DNA of 64,000 bases from CAYVFC01 sp964450715 (GTDB taxonomy: Bacteria > Myxococcota_A > Polyangia > Polyangiales > JAFGIB01). A program made the position numbers and the translations under genes. Shown one piece after another: positions 35,443-45,779 of the stretch. The notes below the pieces were generated by a model that was not told where the DNA came from, made no database searches, and saw only the letters and a list, made by a program, of their open reading frames with translations. The DNA lies in the NCBI GenBank assembly GCA_964450715.1, contig CAYVFC010000027.1, positions 3,141-67,140 of the forward strand, in the 5' to 3' direction. Numbering within the stretch: position 1 is the stretch's first letter; each line of letters starts with the position of its first letter.

Positions 35443-36069
35443 TCAGCGCCGCATCATCTCCGGCAGCGCCAGGGTCATGCGCAGCTGACCGGGCTCGGCT
35501 ACCAGCGCGTTCACGGTCAGCGCCTCCATGATCATGGCCATGGGGGCGCGGGCCATGGCCGCGCGCACGGCCGGTACGGTTCTCAGGTCCACCCGCAGGA
35601 TGTCGCCCTCGCGCTCGACAAAGGCCCAGCCCTCGGCGTCGCCCCGGTTTAAGGCGAGAAAGGGGCCCCAGACGGCGTGCGCCAGCTCGGCGGCGATGGC
35701 GCCCGCCGCGTCGCACACCGCACGCTCGGCCGCGGCCTCGGGCGGCTGCACGCGAAAGGAGACGTCCTTGGCTCCGCCCGGGGCAAAGGCGATGCCCAAC
35801 GGAATCAGGCAAGCCTGAATCTCGCTGCCGTCGTTGAGCGAGGCATCGATTTGGACATTCCCCGGCTTTACGCAGACCGTTACCGCGGTAAGCGCGGGCA
35901 GACGTCCCACCACCGCGGTCAGCTGGGCGTCGCGCAGCGTCAGGCTGCGGGCGAGCGCATCGGACAGCGCCCGCCGCATATTCTCTGGCAAGTCCAGGCG
36001 CTTGAGCTGCTCGGTCGCACTGCGAGCGGCGCTACGCAACAGGCTCTTCATCACGTCGAGTCGGCTCAT
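35443..36069 (-). CDS. Conserved-looking hypothetical protein (208 aa), partner of the radical SAM gene
   Basis: ATG 36069 overlaps the end of the radical SAM gene (ATGA). Opens MSRLDVMKSLLRSAARSATE with amphipathic helices, then a beta-rich region (LPALTAVTVCVKPGNVQIDA, IPLGIAFAPGGAKDVSFRV), and ends with VNALVAEPGQLRMTLALPE. No motif lets me assign a family. The tight overlap says it works with, or is processed alongside, the TIGR03960/DUF2344 protein. Confidence 0.75.
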   Translation of the reverse strand: MSRLDVMKSLLRSAARSATEQLKRLDLPENMRRALSDALARSLTLRDAQLTAVVGRLPALTAVTVCVKPGNVQIDASLNDGSEIQACLIPLGIAFAPGGAKDVSFRVQPPEAAAERAVCDAAGAIAAELAHAVWGPFLALNRGDAEGWAFVEREGDILRVDLRTVPAVRAAMARAPMAMIMEALTVNALVAEPGQLRMTLALPEMMRR

Positions 36070-38873
36070 GGTTCCTTTTCGCGGTCGCGCCGGCGCGGGG
36101 CGGACGTGCCGCGCATTCTCAGCGCCTCCAGATCCATGGGGGTAGCGCGTACGCCTCCCCGCGTCCATAGAAGCTCGCTGCGCACGAAGCGAGAATCGAC
36201 CGCGACCGACTCGCCCAGCAGCGCGCCGAGCGCCTCGCTCGGCTTGGCCGTGCCCTCGGCTCCGACGCGCAGCCGGAGCGTCAGCGGGACGGCGTTACGG
36301 TCGAGACCGGCCCGCTCGACCGCTTCCCGCCCCTCGTTAACCCGGACCTCGATCAGGAAACGGCTCACGTCGATGCGCTTCTCGCCCTTATCGGTCACCC
36401 GCTTGACCTGCAGCTTCTCGCCCATCCGCTGCCGCAGGCGCTTCTCGAGCTCGTCGGCGCCGCGAATACCGGCCTGGCGTAGCGCCGCGGCAGGAAGCGC
36501 CGCGGCGTACAGCGCCTGGTCGATGATCCGGCTCAGCTTGGCGTCCCCCTCGCCCAGTTCGCGCGCGGCAAAGAAGGAGAGCCCGTCCGGCGAAAGGCGG
36601 GACAACCTTTCCGGTAGGTTAGCTAGATCAAAGTCGCCTTGGGACGGCTCGCGTAGCTGGACGTCCACGTACTCGGCCAGGCTGCCCACACCCACCCCCA
36701 GCGCCGGCCCGAAGATCATCAGGGCCTTGGGGTGGAATCCCTCCGAGTAGTAGAGCGGCAGCCCCGCCCGTTTGAGGACGCGCGGCAGCGCCCGCACCAG
36801 GTCCAGGTGCGAGAGCAGCGCCGCCCGACCCAGCTTGCGGAAGCCCAGCCGGATGCGCCGGGAGGCTCCCTGACCCGGTCGCTCGGGCGGACGGCGTTTC
36901 GAGCGCAAAGACCGCACCGAGCCGTCGCGCTCCGGGTCGAGCCCGGGGGCGGGTGCGTCCGGCTCCGGGCCCAGCTCGACCGCGTAGCCCCGGCGCTGCT
37001 CGCGCATCCTATCCAGATCGCAGCCGATGCCGCAGCGGTGGCAGACCAGTTTGCCGCTGCCGTCGTCCGCGGTTTCCGGATCCGAGCCGGCCTTGCGCGC
37101 CGGCCGCCCGCAGGGAGCGGTGGTGCGGCCGGCGAGCGCCCGGGCGTGCTCGCGGGCGAGGAATTCGGGCGCGACGCCGGTGTCGACGTGGTCCCAGGGC
37201 AGGCGGGAGTCGAGCGGGATAGCGCGTAGATATCGATCCGCGGCCACCTCGGTCTGCTCGAAGGCCTGGTGCCAGTAGCAGAGGTCGAGCGTATCGCTCC
37301 AGGATTCGAAACGCGCCCCGCGCCGGTAAGCCTCCTCGATGACAGCCGAAAGCGAGCGGTCCCCGCGCGAGAGCACCGCCTCCAGCCAGCTTCCGGCCGG
37401 ATCGTGCAACTTGAGCCCCAGCCGCGATCCGCGCGCTTCGCTCCGCAGCAGCGCCTGCTTGCGCTCGATTTCGGCCAGATCGTCCATGGCACACCATTGA
37501 AAGGGCGTATGCGGCTTGGGGACGTGGGTGCTTACGCTGACCGTAACCTGGGTCCTGCGCCCCGCGATCCGCCGGCCCACGCCGAGCACCCGCCGGCCGG
37601 TCTCCACGATGGCGGCCACGTCCTGGTCGGTCTCGGTGGGCAGGCCTATCATGAAGTAGAGCTTGAGCCGCGACCAGCCCGTCTCGAAGACTCGCTCGGC
37701 GGTTTGCAGCAGCTGCGCCTCGCTTACGTTCTTGTTGATGACGTCGCGCAGTCGCTGGCTCCCGGCCTCCGGCGCCAGGGTCAGCCCGGTCGAGCGACCG
37801 AGCTTCAGGCAGCGGAGGACCTCCCGGTCCAGGCCGTAGCCGCGCAGCGAGGAGACGATCAGTGCCACCCGCTCGCTCTGCACCAACCCGGAGAGCCTGC
37901 GCACCAGCGGCTTGATGGCGCAGTAGTCGGCCGTGGATAGACTGGTCAAGGAGGCGGTCTCGTAGCCGTACTCGCGGAAGGAGCGCTCCACCACCTCGAC
38001 GATCTGTCCGGGGCTGCGCTCGCGCAGCGGCCGGTAGATGATCCCGGCCTGGCAGAAGCGGCACCCCTCGTGGCAGCCGCGCGCGATCTCCACCGAGACC
38101 CGGTCGAAGACCGCCTCGGTGGAGGCTACCGGTCCCTGTATCGGGAAGGGATGGCTGTCGATCGATTCCACCCGCAGGCGGTGCAGGGGAAGGGGAGCGT
38201 CCGGGACGGCCGGAACCACGTACCCGAGGCCGGTTCGTAAGTCGCTCTCGGTGCGGTAGAGCGAGGGTAGGTAGACGCCGGGCAGCCGGGCCAGCTCTCG
38301 CAGCCGCTCGCGCCGCCCGAGACCCTGCCGGCCGAGCTCGCACCAGCGCAGCAGAAGCGGTGCGGTCTGCTCCTCGCCGTCGCCCAGCAGAAAGGCATCG
38401 ACGAAGTCGGCCACCGGTTCCGGGTGAAGCGCCTGCGGCCCCCCACCCAGCACTAGTGGATCCTTTTCGCCCCGGTCGGCCGCGCGCAGCTCGATGCCGC
38501 CCAGCTCCAGCATCTGCAGCAGGTTGGTCACGTGCAGCTCGAAGCCGAGCGAGAAGCCCACCGCATCGAAGTCGCCCAGCGGCCGGCCGCTCTCCAGCGA
38601 GCGCAGCGGCTCCCCGCTCTCCCGCAGCTTGCGCTCCATGTCGAACCAGGGCGCATAGGCGCGCTCGGCCAGCAGGCGCGGATGGCGGTTGAGGACCTGG
38701 TAGAGGATCTTAAGGCCGAGGTGGCTCATGCCCACCTCGTACACGTCGGGAAAGCAGAGGCAGACGCGGCCGTCGACCGCCTCCCACCGCTTTACCGTCT
38801 CGCCGAACTCGCCGCCCAGGTAGCGGGCCGGTCTGAGCACGTCGTGGACCAGATCCTGGTAGGGGTGCTTCAC
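36066..38873 (-). CDS. TIGR03960 radical SAM protein fused to DUF2344 (935 aa)
   Basis: The N-terminal ~600 residues are a B12-binding-like plus radical SAM module: GRVCLCFPDVYEVGMSHLGL, DAVGFSLGFELHVTNLLQML, and cluster motif SVEIARGCHEGCRFCQAGII near residue 265, with later ETGWSRLKLYFMIGLPTETD. A Cys motif (CHRCGIGCD, ~610) precedes the C-terminal TIGR03936/DUF2344 domain (RIRLGFRKLGRAALLSHLDL, YYSEGFHPKALMIFGPALGV), which in other genomes is a separate or fused partner. Its biochemical role is not established. It is followed by an overlapping unknown gene. Confidence 0.93.
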   Translation of the reverse strand: MKHPYQDLVHDVLRPARYLGGEFGETVKRWEAVDGRVCLCFPDVYEVGMSHLGLKILYQVLNRHPRLLAERAYAPWFDMERKLRESGEPLRSLESGRPLGDFDAVGFSLGFELHVTNLLQMLELGGIELRAADRGEKDPLVLGGGPQALHPEPVADFVDAFLLGDGEEQTAPLLLRWCELGRQGLGRRERLRELARLPGVYLPSLYRTESDLRTGLGYVVPAVPDAPLPLHRLRVESIDSHPFPIQGPVASTEAVFDRVSVEIARGCHEGCRFCQAGIIYRPLRERSPGQIVEVVERSFREYGYETASLTSLSTADYCAIKPLVRRLSGLVQSERVALIVSSLRGYGLDREVLRCLKLGRSTGLTLAPEAGSQRLRDVINKNVSEAQLLQTAERVFETGWSRLKLYFMIGLPTETDQDVAAIVETGRRVLGVGRRIAGRRTQVTVSVSTHVPKPHTPFQWCAMDDLAEIERKQALLRSEARGSRLGLKLHDPAGSWLEAVLSRGDRSLSAVIEEAYRRGARFESWSDTLDLCYWHQAFEQTEVAADRYLRAIPLDSRLPWDHVDTGVAPEFLAREHARALAGRTTAPCGRPARKAGSDPETADDGSGKLVCHRCGIGCDLDRMREQRRGYAVELGPEPDAPAPGLDPERDGSVRSLRSKRRPPERPGQGASRRIRLGFRKLGRAALLSHLDLVRALPRVLKRAGLPLYYSEGFHPKALMIFGPALGVGVGSLAEYVDVQLREPSQGDFDLANLPERLSRLSPDGLSFFAARELGEGDAKLSRIIDQALYAAALPAAALRQAGIRGADELEKRLRQRMGEKLQVKRVTDKGEKRIDVSRFLIEVRVNEGREAVERAGLDRNAVPLTLRLRVGAEGTAKPSEALGALLGESVAVDSRFVRSELLWTRGGVRATPMDLEALRMRGTSAPRRRDREKEP

Positions 38874-38898
38874 GGTGCCGGCAGCGGGGACAAGAAAA

Positions 38899-38930
38899 CG
38901 CCGGGCCGTGGTGACGGCCCGGCGCGTTTT
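38899..38930 (-). terminator. Rho-independent terminator downstream of the outer-membrane protein gene
   Basis: Minus-strand stem CGCCGGGCCGT/ACGGCCCGGCG, 11 perfect pairs around a 4-base loop, followed by TTTTC. The other orientation is followed by a T-run as well, so it may work in both directions. It separates the barrel gene from the radical SAM gene. Confidence 0.8.
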
Positions 38931-38948
38931 TATACGCTTATCCCGGGA

Positions 38949-39896
38949 TCAGGGAAAGTAGTAGATGGCGGCGATGTTGCCCGTGAACAGTTCCCAGGGA
39001 TCTTCGTTCCACGAGGTTGCCAGTACGAACTCCGACCGCGAGGACGAGCTTCCGTCGGCGAAATCGGCGGAACGGCTCTCGTAGGTCAGGTGAAGCCCGA
39101 TCGTGCCCTGCAGGGCCAGCTGCGGGATGTCGATGAAGCCGAAGTGGATCTCGGCGCCCACGCGCGCACCGAGCTGGAAGAGAAGACCGCCGACATCTAC
39201 GTCGGTGGCGGCCCCGCCGGGGGGCAGCGGGCTGTACACCGTTCCGGTGGAAAAACCGAAGTTGAGCTCTGGAACGACCTCGAACACGAAGTGGCCGCTG
39301 TGCGCCAGCGCCAGCGGCACGGCGCCGTGCAGCGCAAAGGCCGTGGCCGACGGCGGATCGACGACCGTGGTGCCTCCTACCGGTGGTGGCCCCACATCCT
39401 CCCCCGATCCGCTGTAGATTCCGATTCCCAGAGCGCCCTCGATCGCCAGTAGGTCGGACAGCCAGTATCGCAACCCGATAGTCGGTGCATGCACGTACTC
39501 GGCGAACGCGGCGGGATCCGCCATCTGAGCCGGGGTCGGTGCGAGTGCGATAGGAACCCCCAGCACGCCGAAGAAGCCGACGCCGAAGTTCCCCACCATG
39601 GCCGAGTGATCGCTGTCGCCCGACGACGACGAGTAAGACGGGGGATCGGAGGGCTCCTCCTCGTAGGTCGGGGCGGCGGCGGTGCCGGTCGCCGAGACGT
39701 CTCCGCTGGCCTGGGTGCCGGTCGACCAGGACGCGCCTGCGGCCGCCCCACCGCCGGCTCCCATCCCGACGTCGCTCTCATCGCCCAGCTCCGGATTCTG
39801 GGCGCGGGCGCCATCGACCTGGGCCGTGATCATCGCCACCGCAACCAGTAGCGCGGTGACGAAGGTTGTCGAGATCTGTTTCATGCGTTGAGCCAT
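38949..39896 (-). CDS. Outer-membrane beta-barrel protein (315 aa)
   Basis: A signal peptide (TTFVTALLVAVAMITAQVDG, cut near GARAQ) is followed by a Gly/Ser/Thr-rich disordered region of about 80 residues. The rest alternates polar and hydrophobic residues in strands (APTIGLRYWLSDLLAIEGAL, ALHGAVPLALAHSGHFVFEV, LGARVGAEIHFGFIDIPQLA) and ends IAAIYYFP, with a terminal aromatic-Pro rather than a typical terminal Phe. This looks like a small barrel of the kind frequent in Myxococcota. Function unknown; single gene with its own terminator. Confidence 0.8.
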   Translation of the reverse strand: MAQRMKQISTTFVTALLVAVAMITAQVDGARAQNPELGDESDVGMGAGGGAAAGASWSTGTQASGDVSATGTAAAPTYEEEPSDPPSYSSSSGDSDHSAMVGNFGVGFFGVLGVPIALAPTPAQMADPAAFAEYVHAPTIGLRYWLSDLLAIEGALGIGIYSGSGEDVGPPPVGGTTVVDPPSATAFALHGAVPLALAHSGHFVFEVVPELNFGFSTGTVYSPLPPGGAATDVDVGGLLFQLGARVGAEIHFGFIDIPQLALQGTIGLHLTYESRSADFADGSSSSRSEFVLATSWNEDPWELFTGNIAAIYYFP

Positions 39897-40026
39897 TGTT
39901 GCCTCCTCGTCAGCGAGAGCCTTCCCCCACGAGCCGGAAATACCATATCCAGCCCTGATTGAGATCAGGCAAGTGTCGTTTCTCGCGCTTACTTTTTATA
40001 CTTGAAAGCATGTTCAGGTATTCCGC

Positions 40027-40096
40027 TGTCATTTCGAGGAGCCGAAGGCGACGAGAAATCCCGATCAGAAGATTTCTCTATTCGCTCGAAATGACA
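40027..40096. repeat. TGTCATTTCGAG palindromic repeat
   Basis: 12-bp perfect terminal inverted repeats TGTCATTTCGAG and CTCGAAATGACA enclose a second hairpin, GAGAAATC with GATTTCTC. Half copies occur at 19360-19461 and 60249-60282. It lies between divergent genes in a 270-bp spacer that is otherwise featureless. Confidence 0.8.
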
Positions 40097-40169
40097 CGTC
40101 CGCCAACGGTTTTCGCGGACTTACGCCCGGGGATCCCAAAGCCGCAGAATGTGATATGAAGGGGCTCCC

Positions 40170-40475
40170 ATGGCCGAGAACGATGGAGAGCAGCGGCCGG
40201 AAGCCGATCCGTCGCAGGCGCTCGAACGGTCCGGTGATCCGACGGCGGAGCCTGCGGAAGACGCGCGGTCCGGCGCGGACGCCGCGGACGCCGATCGGGA
40301 GCCGACCGGCGAGCGCGAGGGGGAAGCGGGCGCACGCCCGGTAGAGGGAACCTGCGACTCCGGAGTCGATGGCGAGCCCGACTTGGACGAGTCGTTCGAC
40401 CGGGACGGGCTGGTGGTAATCGCGGCGATCTTCTCGCTGATAGGCCTGGCGGTGCTCGTGGAATATTTCTGGTGA
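40170..40475 (+). CDS. Small acidic protein with C-terminal membrane anchor (101 aa)
   Basis: AAGGGG precedes ATG 40170. The first ~75 residues are disordered and Asp/Glu/Ala-rich; the last ~22 are one hydrophobic helix, GLVVIAAIFSLIGLAVLVEY, ending FW. This is a tail-anchored layout. The GAPDH gene starts 30 bp later, so the two are probably co-transcribed. No family is recognised. Confidence 0.6.
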   Translation: MAENDGEQRPEADPSQALERSGDPTAEPAEDARSGADAADADREPTGEREGEAGARPVEGTCDSGVDGEPDLDESFDRDGLVVIAAIFSLIGLAVLVEYFW

Positions 40476-40505
40476 CAACCCCGAAACGGCAAGGAGAGGC
40501 ATTCG

Positions 40506-41507
<1,002 letters not shown>

Positions 41508-41767
41508 GAAGTTAGGGCTTCGTAGGACCGTAGGGGAGGGGCTTGCCCCCTCCCTGGTTAGGGCGGGCGCAAGGGCTGCTCCTAGAACGGCGACCGGTTT
41601 GAAAACGCCATGATTTCGCGGTCTAGAGGGGCCATCTGCGGCGCCGTCCCTCCTCGAAGTGGCTCTGCCAGTCCTTCGTCGGGCCGACGCCACATCTGGC
41701 CCCTCTATCCTCGCGAACTCAAAGACGTTTCAAACCGGTCGCCGTTCTAGCGGGCGTTATAGACCGC
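41508..41767. repeat. Dispersed repeats, family B copy 2 plus a TAGGGG unit
   Basis: Positions 41530-41556 hold a TAGGGG-type unit, GTAGGGGAGGGGCTTGCCC. Family B copy 2 spans 41582-41751, with perfect 23-bp terminal inverted repeats (CTAGAACGGCGACCGG then TTTGAAA). Reverse-complemented, it is close to the copy at 5070-5239. It separates convergent genes and contains no coding sequence. Confidence 0.88.
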
Positions 41768-43012
41768 CTAAAACGCCTCCTTGGCCGTGGCGTAAATACC
41801 CCAGGTGTCCACGCCTGCGGCGGCGTCCACCCGCAGGTTGAGCTTCTCGTCCCGGCTGAGCATCAGCCTCAGGCCGCCGCCCGCGGCCCACTTGATGTCA
41901 TCCAGGCCGAAGTTGCCTAGCCGATCCGAGACGTCGCCAGCCGCGGCGAAGAGCACCGCGCTGATGCGCCAGAAGAGCGGGAGGCGGTACTCGGCCTGCG
42001 CCGCGATCAGATCGTTGTCGCGATATCGTCCCTCGAAGTAGCCCCGTAGCATATACTGCCCGCCCAGCAGCGCCATGCGGTAGAAGGGGGGCTCTCCCAG
42101 CAGGAATTCGCCGTACAGCTGTAGCGCCAGGGCGTGGGTGTCGAACAGCGGGATGAATTGCCGCAGGTTCAGCTCGAAGCGGGAAAAAGCGTAGCGGCTG
42201 CCCAGCGCTCGGCTCCAGCCCATCATCGAGATCTCATGAAAACCGCCGCGGCGGGGTAGCTGCGGGTGGTCGCGCGAGTCCCAGCCCAAGGTCAGCCCTA
42301 TCCCGGTGGTGTTGCCGCCGCCATACCCGGGGACCGCGCCCGATGCCAGCAGCCCGCCCTCCTCTATGCGGCTGATCTTCATGTATTGGGCGTCGATGCG
42401 GAGCTGCAGATACAAAGAGTAAACGAGCATGCTGCGGATCCAGGTCCGCCAGCGCGGGCCGCTCTCCAGGTACCATTCCTCGTTGCTCTCCGGTAGATCG
42501 TTTCCCACCCCCCATAGCGCGTTGGGGTAGTGCCGGTACTCGAACTTGGACCAGAGGTGCCAGCGCTCGTCGTTCCAGTAGAACTCCGGGATCAGCTCGC
42601 CGATGAATTGGTGCCGGGTGGTGTACAGCGCCACCACGGCCATGCTCGAGGTGCGGGACTCGACCGGCGCGTCCCCCAGGCGGAAAAAGTGCACGCCGAA
42701 AGCGCCCAGGCCGAAATGGGTCTCCGGCGCATAGCTGACGATGGGAGCGGCCGACCAGCCGCTGCGCGACGGTCTCTCGTCGCTGGTGCCGTCGCCCTCT
42801 TCTCCGTCCGGATTGCCCCCGGTTTTTTTCGTAGCGATCTCGTTCTCGGCCTGGTCGCCCTGGCTTTCGCCGTTCGCCTCCTGCTCGCCGGGGTCCGTTC
42901 CGGCCTCGCCCTGCTCGGCCAGCAGGTGCGGCGGGCAGAGGGTCGTCAGCAACCCGATGGCGACCACCAGGCAGACGAACAGCGATCGACGGCGTAGAGC
43001 AGCGCCCTTCAC
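41768..43012 (-). CDS. Omp85/BamA-like surface antigen family outer-membrane protein (414 aa)
   Basis: GTG 43012 gives a signal peptide (LFVCLVVAIGLLTTLCPPHL) and an acidic Gly-rich linker. About 320 residues follow that match the bacterial surface antigen (PF01103) C-terminal barrel: GGGNTTGIGLTLGWDSRDHP, LPRRGGFHEISMMGWSRALG, GGQYMLRGYFEGRYRDNDLI and KWAAGGGLRLMLSRDEKLNL, ending AKEAF with terminal Phe. No POTRA domains precede it, so it is a barrel-only member, possibly a patatin-linked or calcium-dependent type. It diverges from the RND gene. Confidence 0.88.
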   Translation of the reverse strand: MKGAALRRRSLFVCLVVAIGLLTTLCPPHLLAEQGEAGTDPGEQEANGESQGDQAENEIATKKTGGNPDGEEGDGTSDERPSRSGWSAAPIVSYAPETHFGLGAFGVHFFRLGDAPVESRTSSMAVVALYTTRHQFIGELIPEFYWNDERWHLWSKFEYRHYPNALWGVGNDLPESNEEWYLESGPRWRTWIRSMLVYSLYLQLRIDAQYMKISRIEEGGLLASGAVPGYGGGNTTGIGLTLGWDSRDHPQLPRRGGFHEISMMGWSRALGSRYAFSRFELNLRQFIPLFDTHALALQLYGEFLLGEPPFYRMALLGGQYMLRGYFEGRYRDNDLIAAQAEYRLPLFWRISAVLFAAAGDVSDRLGNFGLDDIKWAAGGGLRLMLSRDEKLNLRVDAAAGVDTWGIYATAKEAF

Positions 43013-43220
43013 GATCCGTTTCCCGCGCCAAAAATAGCAGACGAATGGCCTTTGACCCCCGGAAATCGTCCCCTGCCGCAACACCGGGTGCGGATTGAGG
43101 AGAACCCGTGCAGCGAGCCGCTTGACGCGGCTCGTCCGAGCGGGGAAAGAAGAGCGTGGAGAAAGGCGTCGCGGAAAACCGCCACCGTTTTCCGCTTCTA
43201 CCGAAAGCACGGAACGCGCG

Positions 43221-45779
43221 ATGACCTCCCCGAGCTCGATCGAAGACGCCGCACGGGAAAGCCCTTTCTTCCGCGGGTGGACCTCTTTCGTGCTCCGCTT
43301 TCGCTGGTTGCTCCTGCTCGGCTGCCTGGCCGCCACCGCCTTCATGGCCGTACAGATCGCTACCGATCTGCGGATCGAGAACTCGGTGGAGGCGTTTCTG
43401 GCCAGCGATTCGGAGCCGGTGCGGGTGCTGGAGGATCTCAGGGACGATTTCGGCCAGGATAACTACTTTCAAATCCTGGTCGCCGGGGATGTCTTCACTC
43501 TGCCCTATCTCGAGCGGCTCAAGGTGCTGCACGAACGGCTGGCCGGGCTACAGATGCAGGTCGAGAGCCTGGGCGAGCGCAAGCGGGTCGAGGAACTGGA
43601 GGGGAAGCAGGGGGTGGAGGCGACCGAGCCGTCGCCAGCTGCAGCGGAAGACGTCGAGGCGGGCGAGAGCGGCTCCGCGGACGGATTCGAGGATTTCGCC
43701 GGCGACGAGGGGTGGGGCGACGAGGGAGGCGGATCGATCATCGAGCAGGTGACCTCGCTGGTCAACGCCCGGCAAACTAGCTGGTCGGGTGGCGGATTGC
43801 GGGTGTCGGGTCTGCTCGACCAGTGGCCTACCGAGGCCGATCTGCCGGCGCTGCGCGAGCGGGTCCTGTCCGATCGCACCCTGGTCGGCCAGGTGGTCGG
43901 CAAGGCGGGCCGGCATTCGGTCATCGTGCTGCGCACCGATTTCATGAGCGCGGAGGACTCGAACCGGGTCACCGCGGAGCTGAATCGCATCGCGCGCGAG
44001 CACGAGGCGCCGGGCTTCCGCGTGCGCCTGGCCGGTCAGCCCGCGCTCACCTCCGCGGTTCGTGAATACATGGTCGAAGATCTGAAGGTGCTGATCCGGG
44101 TCTCGCTGCTCGTCATCACCTGCATCGTGGCCTTTCTTTTTCGCCATCCCATGGGAATCATCGGCCCGGTGCTGGTGGTGGTGCAGGCCGCGGTCTGGAC
44201 GCTGGGGGCCATGGCCTTGACCGGTCGACCCATGACCGTGGTCACCAACGTCCTGCCGGCCTTTCTGGCCTGCGTGGGGGTCGCTGATTCGATCCACATC
44301 CAGTCGGTCTATCGGGACGCGCGCGCGCGCGGCGTGGACAACCGGGAAGCGATCATCCACGCGGTGGCCACTACCGGCCCGCCCATCTTCTTCACCACCC
44401 TGACCACGGCCGCGGGATTGATCAGCTTCCGCTTCGCCAGCCTGCAGGCCATCGTCGACGTGGGCACCTTCGGCGCTTTCGGCGTGTGCGTGGCCCTGCT
44501 CTACTCGCTGCTCTTTCTGCCCATCGTGCTCGCCTTCAACCGCAAGAGCCTGCTGGGCGTGCGGCAGGGCGCCCGCCGGGCGGACCGGCTCGACCGCTTC
44601 CTCGACTTTTGCAACGGTCTCTCGCGAGATACGGTAACCGCGGATGGAAAGCGCTCGTCCCGCCGCCGGCGGCTGACCCTGCTCGCTTCGGCGTTGCTGG
44701 CAGTGGGCGGCGTGGTCGGCGCATCGATGCTGTCCGTCCGCCACGATCCGCTGACCTGGTTTCCGCCGGAAACCGAGATCCGGCAGACCTACGCGGAGAT
44801 GGATGCGCATGTGGGCGGCACCGCCAACGTGATCCTGCTGATCGAGGCGCCGCCGGGCAAGACCATCAAGGACCGCGAGCTGCTGTTGCGCCTGGAGCGC
44901 TTCGAGAAGCGGATCGAGCCCTACCGGCTTCCCGGGATGCAGCAGCCCATGGTCGACAACACCATCAGCGTGCTCGACGTGGTGCGGGAGAGCTGGCGGG
45001 CGCTCAATGGCGGCGGCAGCGCCTTCTACGAGCTGCCCGACAGCCAGCGGGGCGTGGTGGACATGTTCACGCTCTTCGAGAGCGCCTCCCCGGACGAGCT
45101 CAAGCGGTTGGTCACCATCGACATGGCCAGGGCCTTGATGAATATAAGGGTCAAATGGATGGACGCCTGGTCCTACCGGCCGCTGACCGAAGCCATCCAG
45201 AGCGAGGTCGAGAAAAATGTCGGCGACCGGGCGAGGGTGAAGCTCACCGGGACGGTCTTCGCCTTCTTCTCGGTGGTGGCCGCGCTGCTCGGGGATCTGT
45301 TGCGCAGCTTCTCCACCGCGTTCGTCGCCATCACCATCATGATGATCCTGTTGCTACGGGAGCTGAAGCTCGGTCTCATCTCCATGCTTCCCAACCTACT
45401 TCCCATCGTGGTGGTGACGGGGATGATGGGCTTCGCTGACATTCGCATCGACGTCAGCAACATGCTGATCGCCTCCATCGCCATCGGCATAGCGGTGGAC
45501 GACACGATTCACTTTCTGCACCAGTTTCGCATTCACTATCGGCTGACCGGTGACGTCGACGCGGCCATCGACCACGCCTTCTCGCATACCGGACGGGCCA
45601 TCGCCATGACCAGCCTGATCCTGGTGGCCGGTTTCTGCGTGATGCTGGCCGCCAGCATGTCCAACATCCAGCGCTTCGGCTCGCTGGTGAGCCTGACCAT
45701 CGTGCTGGCGCTGTTTATCGATCTGGTTTTCGCGCCGGCGCTGCTGCGGACCTTCTACAAATCGCGTGCGGATCGCTAG
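43221..45779 (+). CDS. RND-superfamily exporter, MMPL/HpnN-like (852 aa)
   Basis: ATG 43221 is selected because earlier frame lacks coding character. One membrane helix (FVLRFRWLLLLGCLAATAFM) leads to a large periplasmic domain with an acidic insert of about 45 residues. Two five-helix bundles then appear (LRVSLLVITCIVAFLFRHPM, and LLRSFSTAFVAITIMMILLL), with GVADSIHIQSVYRD and GIAVDDTIHFLHQF, the conserved motifs of the predicted exporters of COG1033. It probably moves lipids or hydrophobic substrates. The gene stands alone, divergent from the Omp85-like barrel. Confidence 0.93.
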   Translation: MTSPSSIEDAARESPFFRGWTSFVLRFRWLLLLGCLAATAFMAVQIATDLRIENSVEAFLASDSEPVRVLEDLRDDFGQDNYFQILVAGDVFTLPYLERLKVLHERLAGLQMQVESLGERKRVEELEGKQGVEATEPSPAAAEDVEAGESGSADGFEDFAGDEGWGDEGGGSIIEQVTSLVNARQTSWSGGGLRVSGLLDQWPTEADLPALRERVLSDRTLVGQVVGKAGRHSVIVLRTDFMSAEDSNRVTAELNRIAREHEAPGFRVRLAGQPALTSAVREYMVEDLKVLIRVSLLVITCIVAFLFRHPMGIIGPVLVVVQAAVWTLGAMALTGRPMTVVTNVLPAFLACVGVADSIHIQSVYRDARARGVDNREAIIHAVATTGPPIFFTTLTTAAGLISFRFASLQAIVDVGTFGAFGVCVALLYSLLFLPIVLAFNRKSLLGVRQGARRADRLDRFLDFCNGLSRDTVTADGKRSSRRRRLTLLASALLAVGGVVGASMLSVRHDPLTWFPPETEIRQTYAEMDAHVGGTANVILLIEAPPGKTIKDRELLLRLERFEKRIEPYRLPGMQQPMVDNTISVLDVVRESWRALNGGGSAFYELPDSQRGVVDMFTLFESASPDELKRLVTIDMARALMNIRVKWMDAWSYRPLTEAIQSEVEKNVGDRARVKLTGTVFAFFSVVAALLGDLLRSFSTAFVAITIMMILLLRELKLGLISMLPNLLPIVVVTGMMGFADIRIDVSNMLIASIAIGIAVDDTIHFLHQFRIHYRLTGDVDAAIDHAFSHTGRAIAMTSLILVAGFCVMLAASMSNIQRFGSLVSLTIVLALFIDLVFAPALLRTFYKSRADR

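Noticed and set aside
43095..43220. Longer start for the RND exporter at 43095
   Set aside because: The added residues are Arg-rich without conservation, and the same DNA holds the divergent promoter region.
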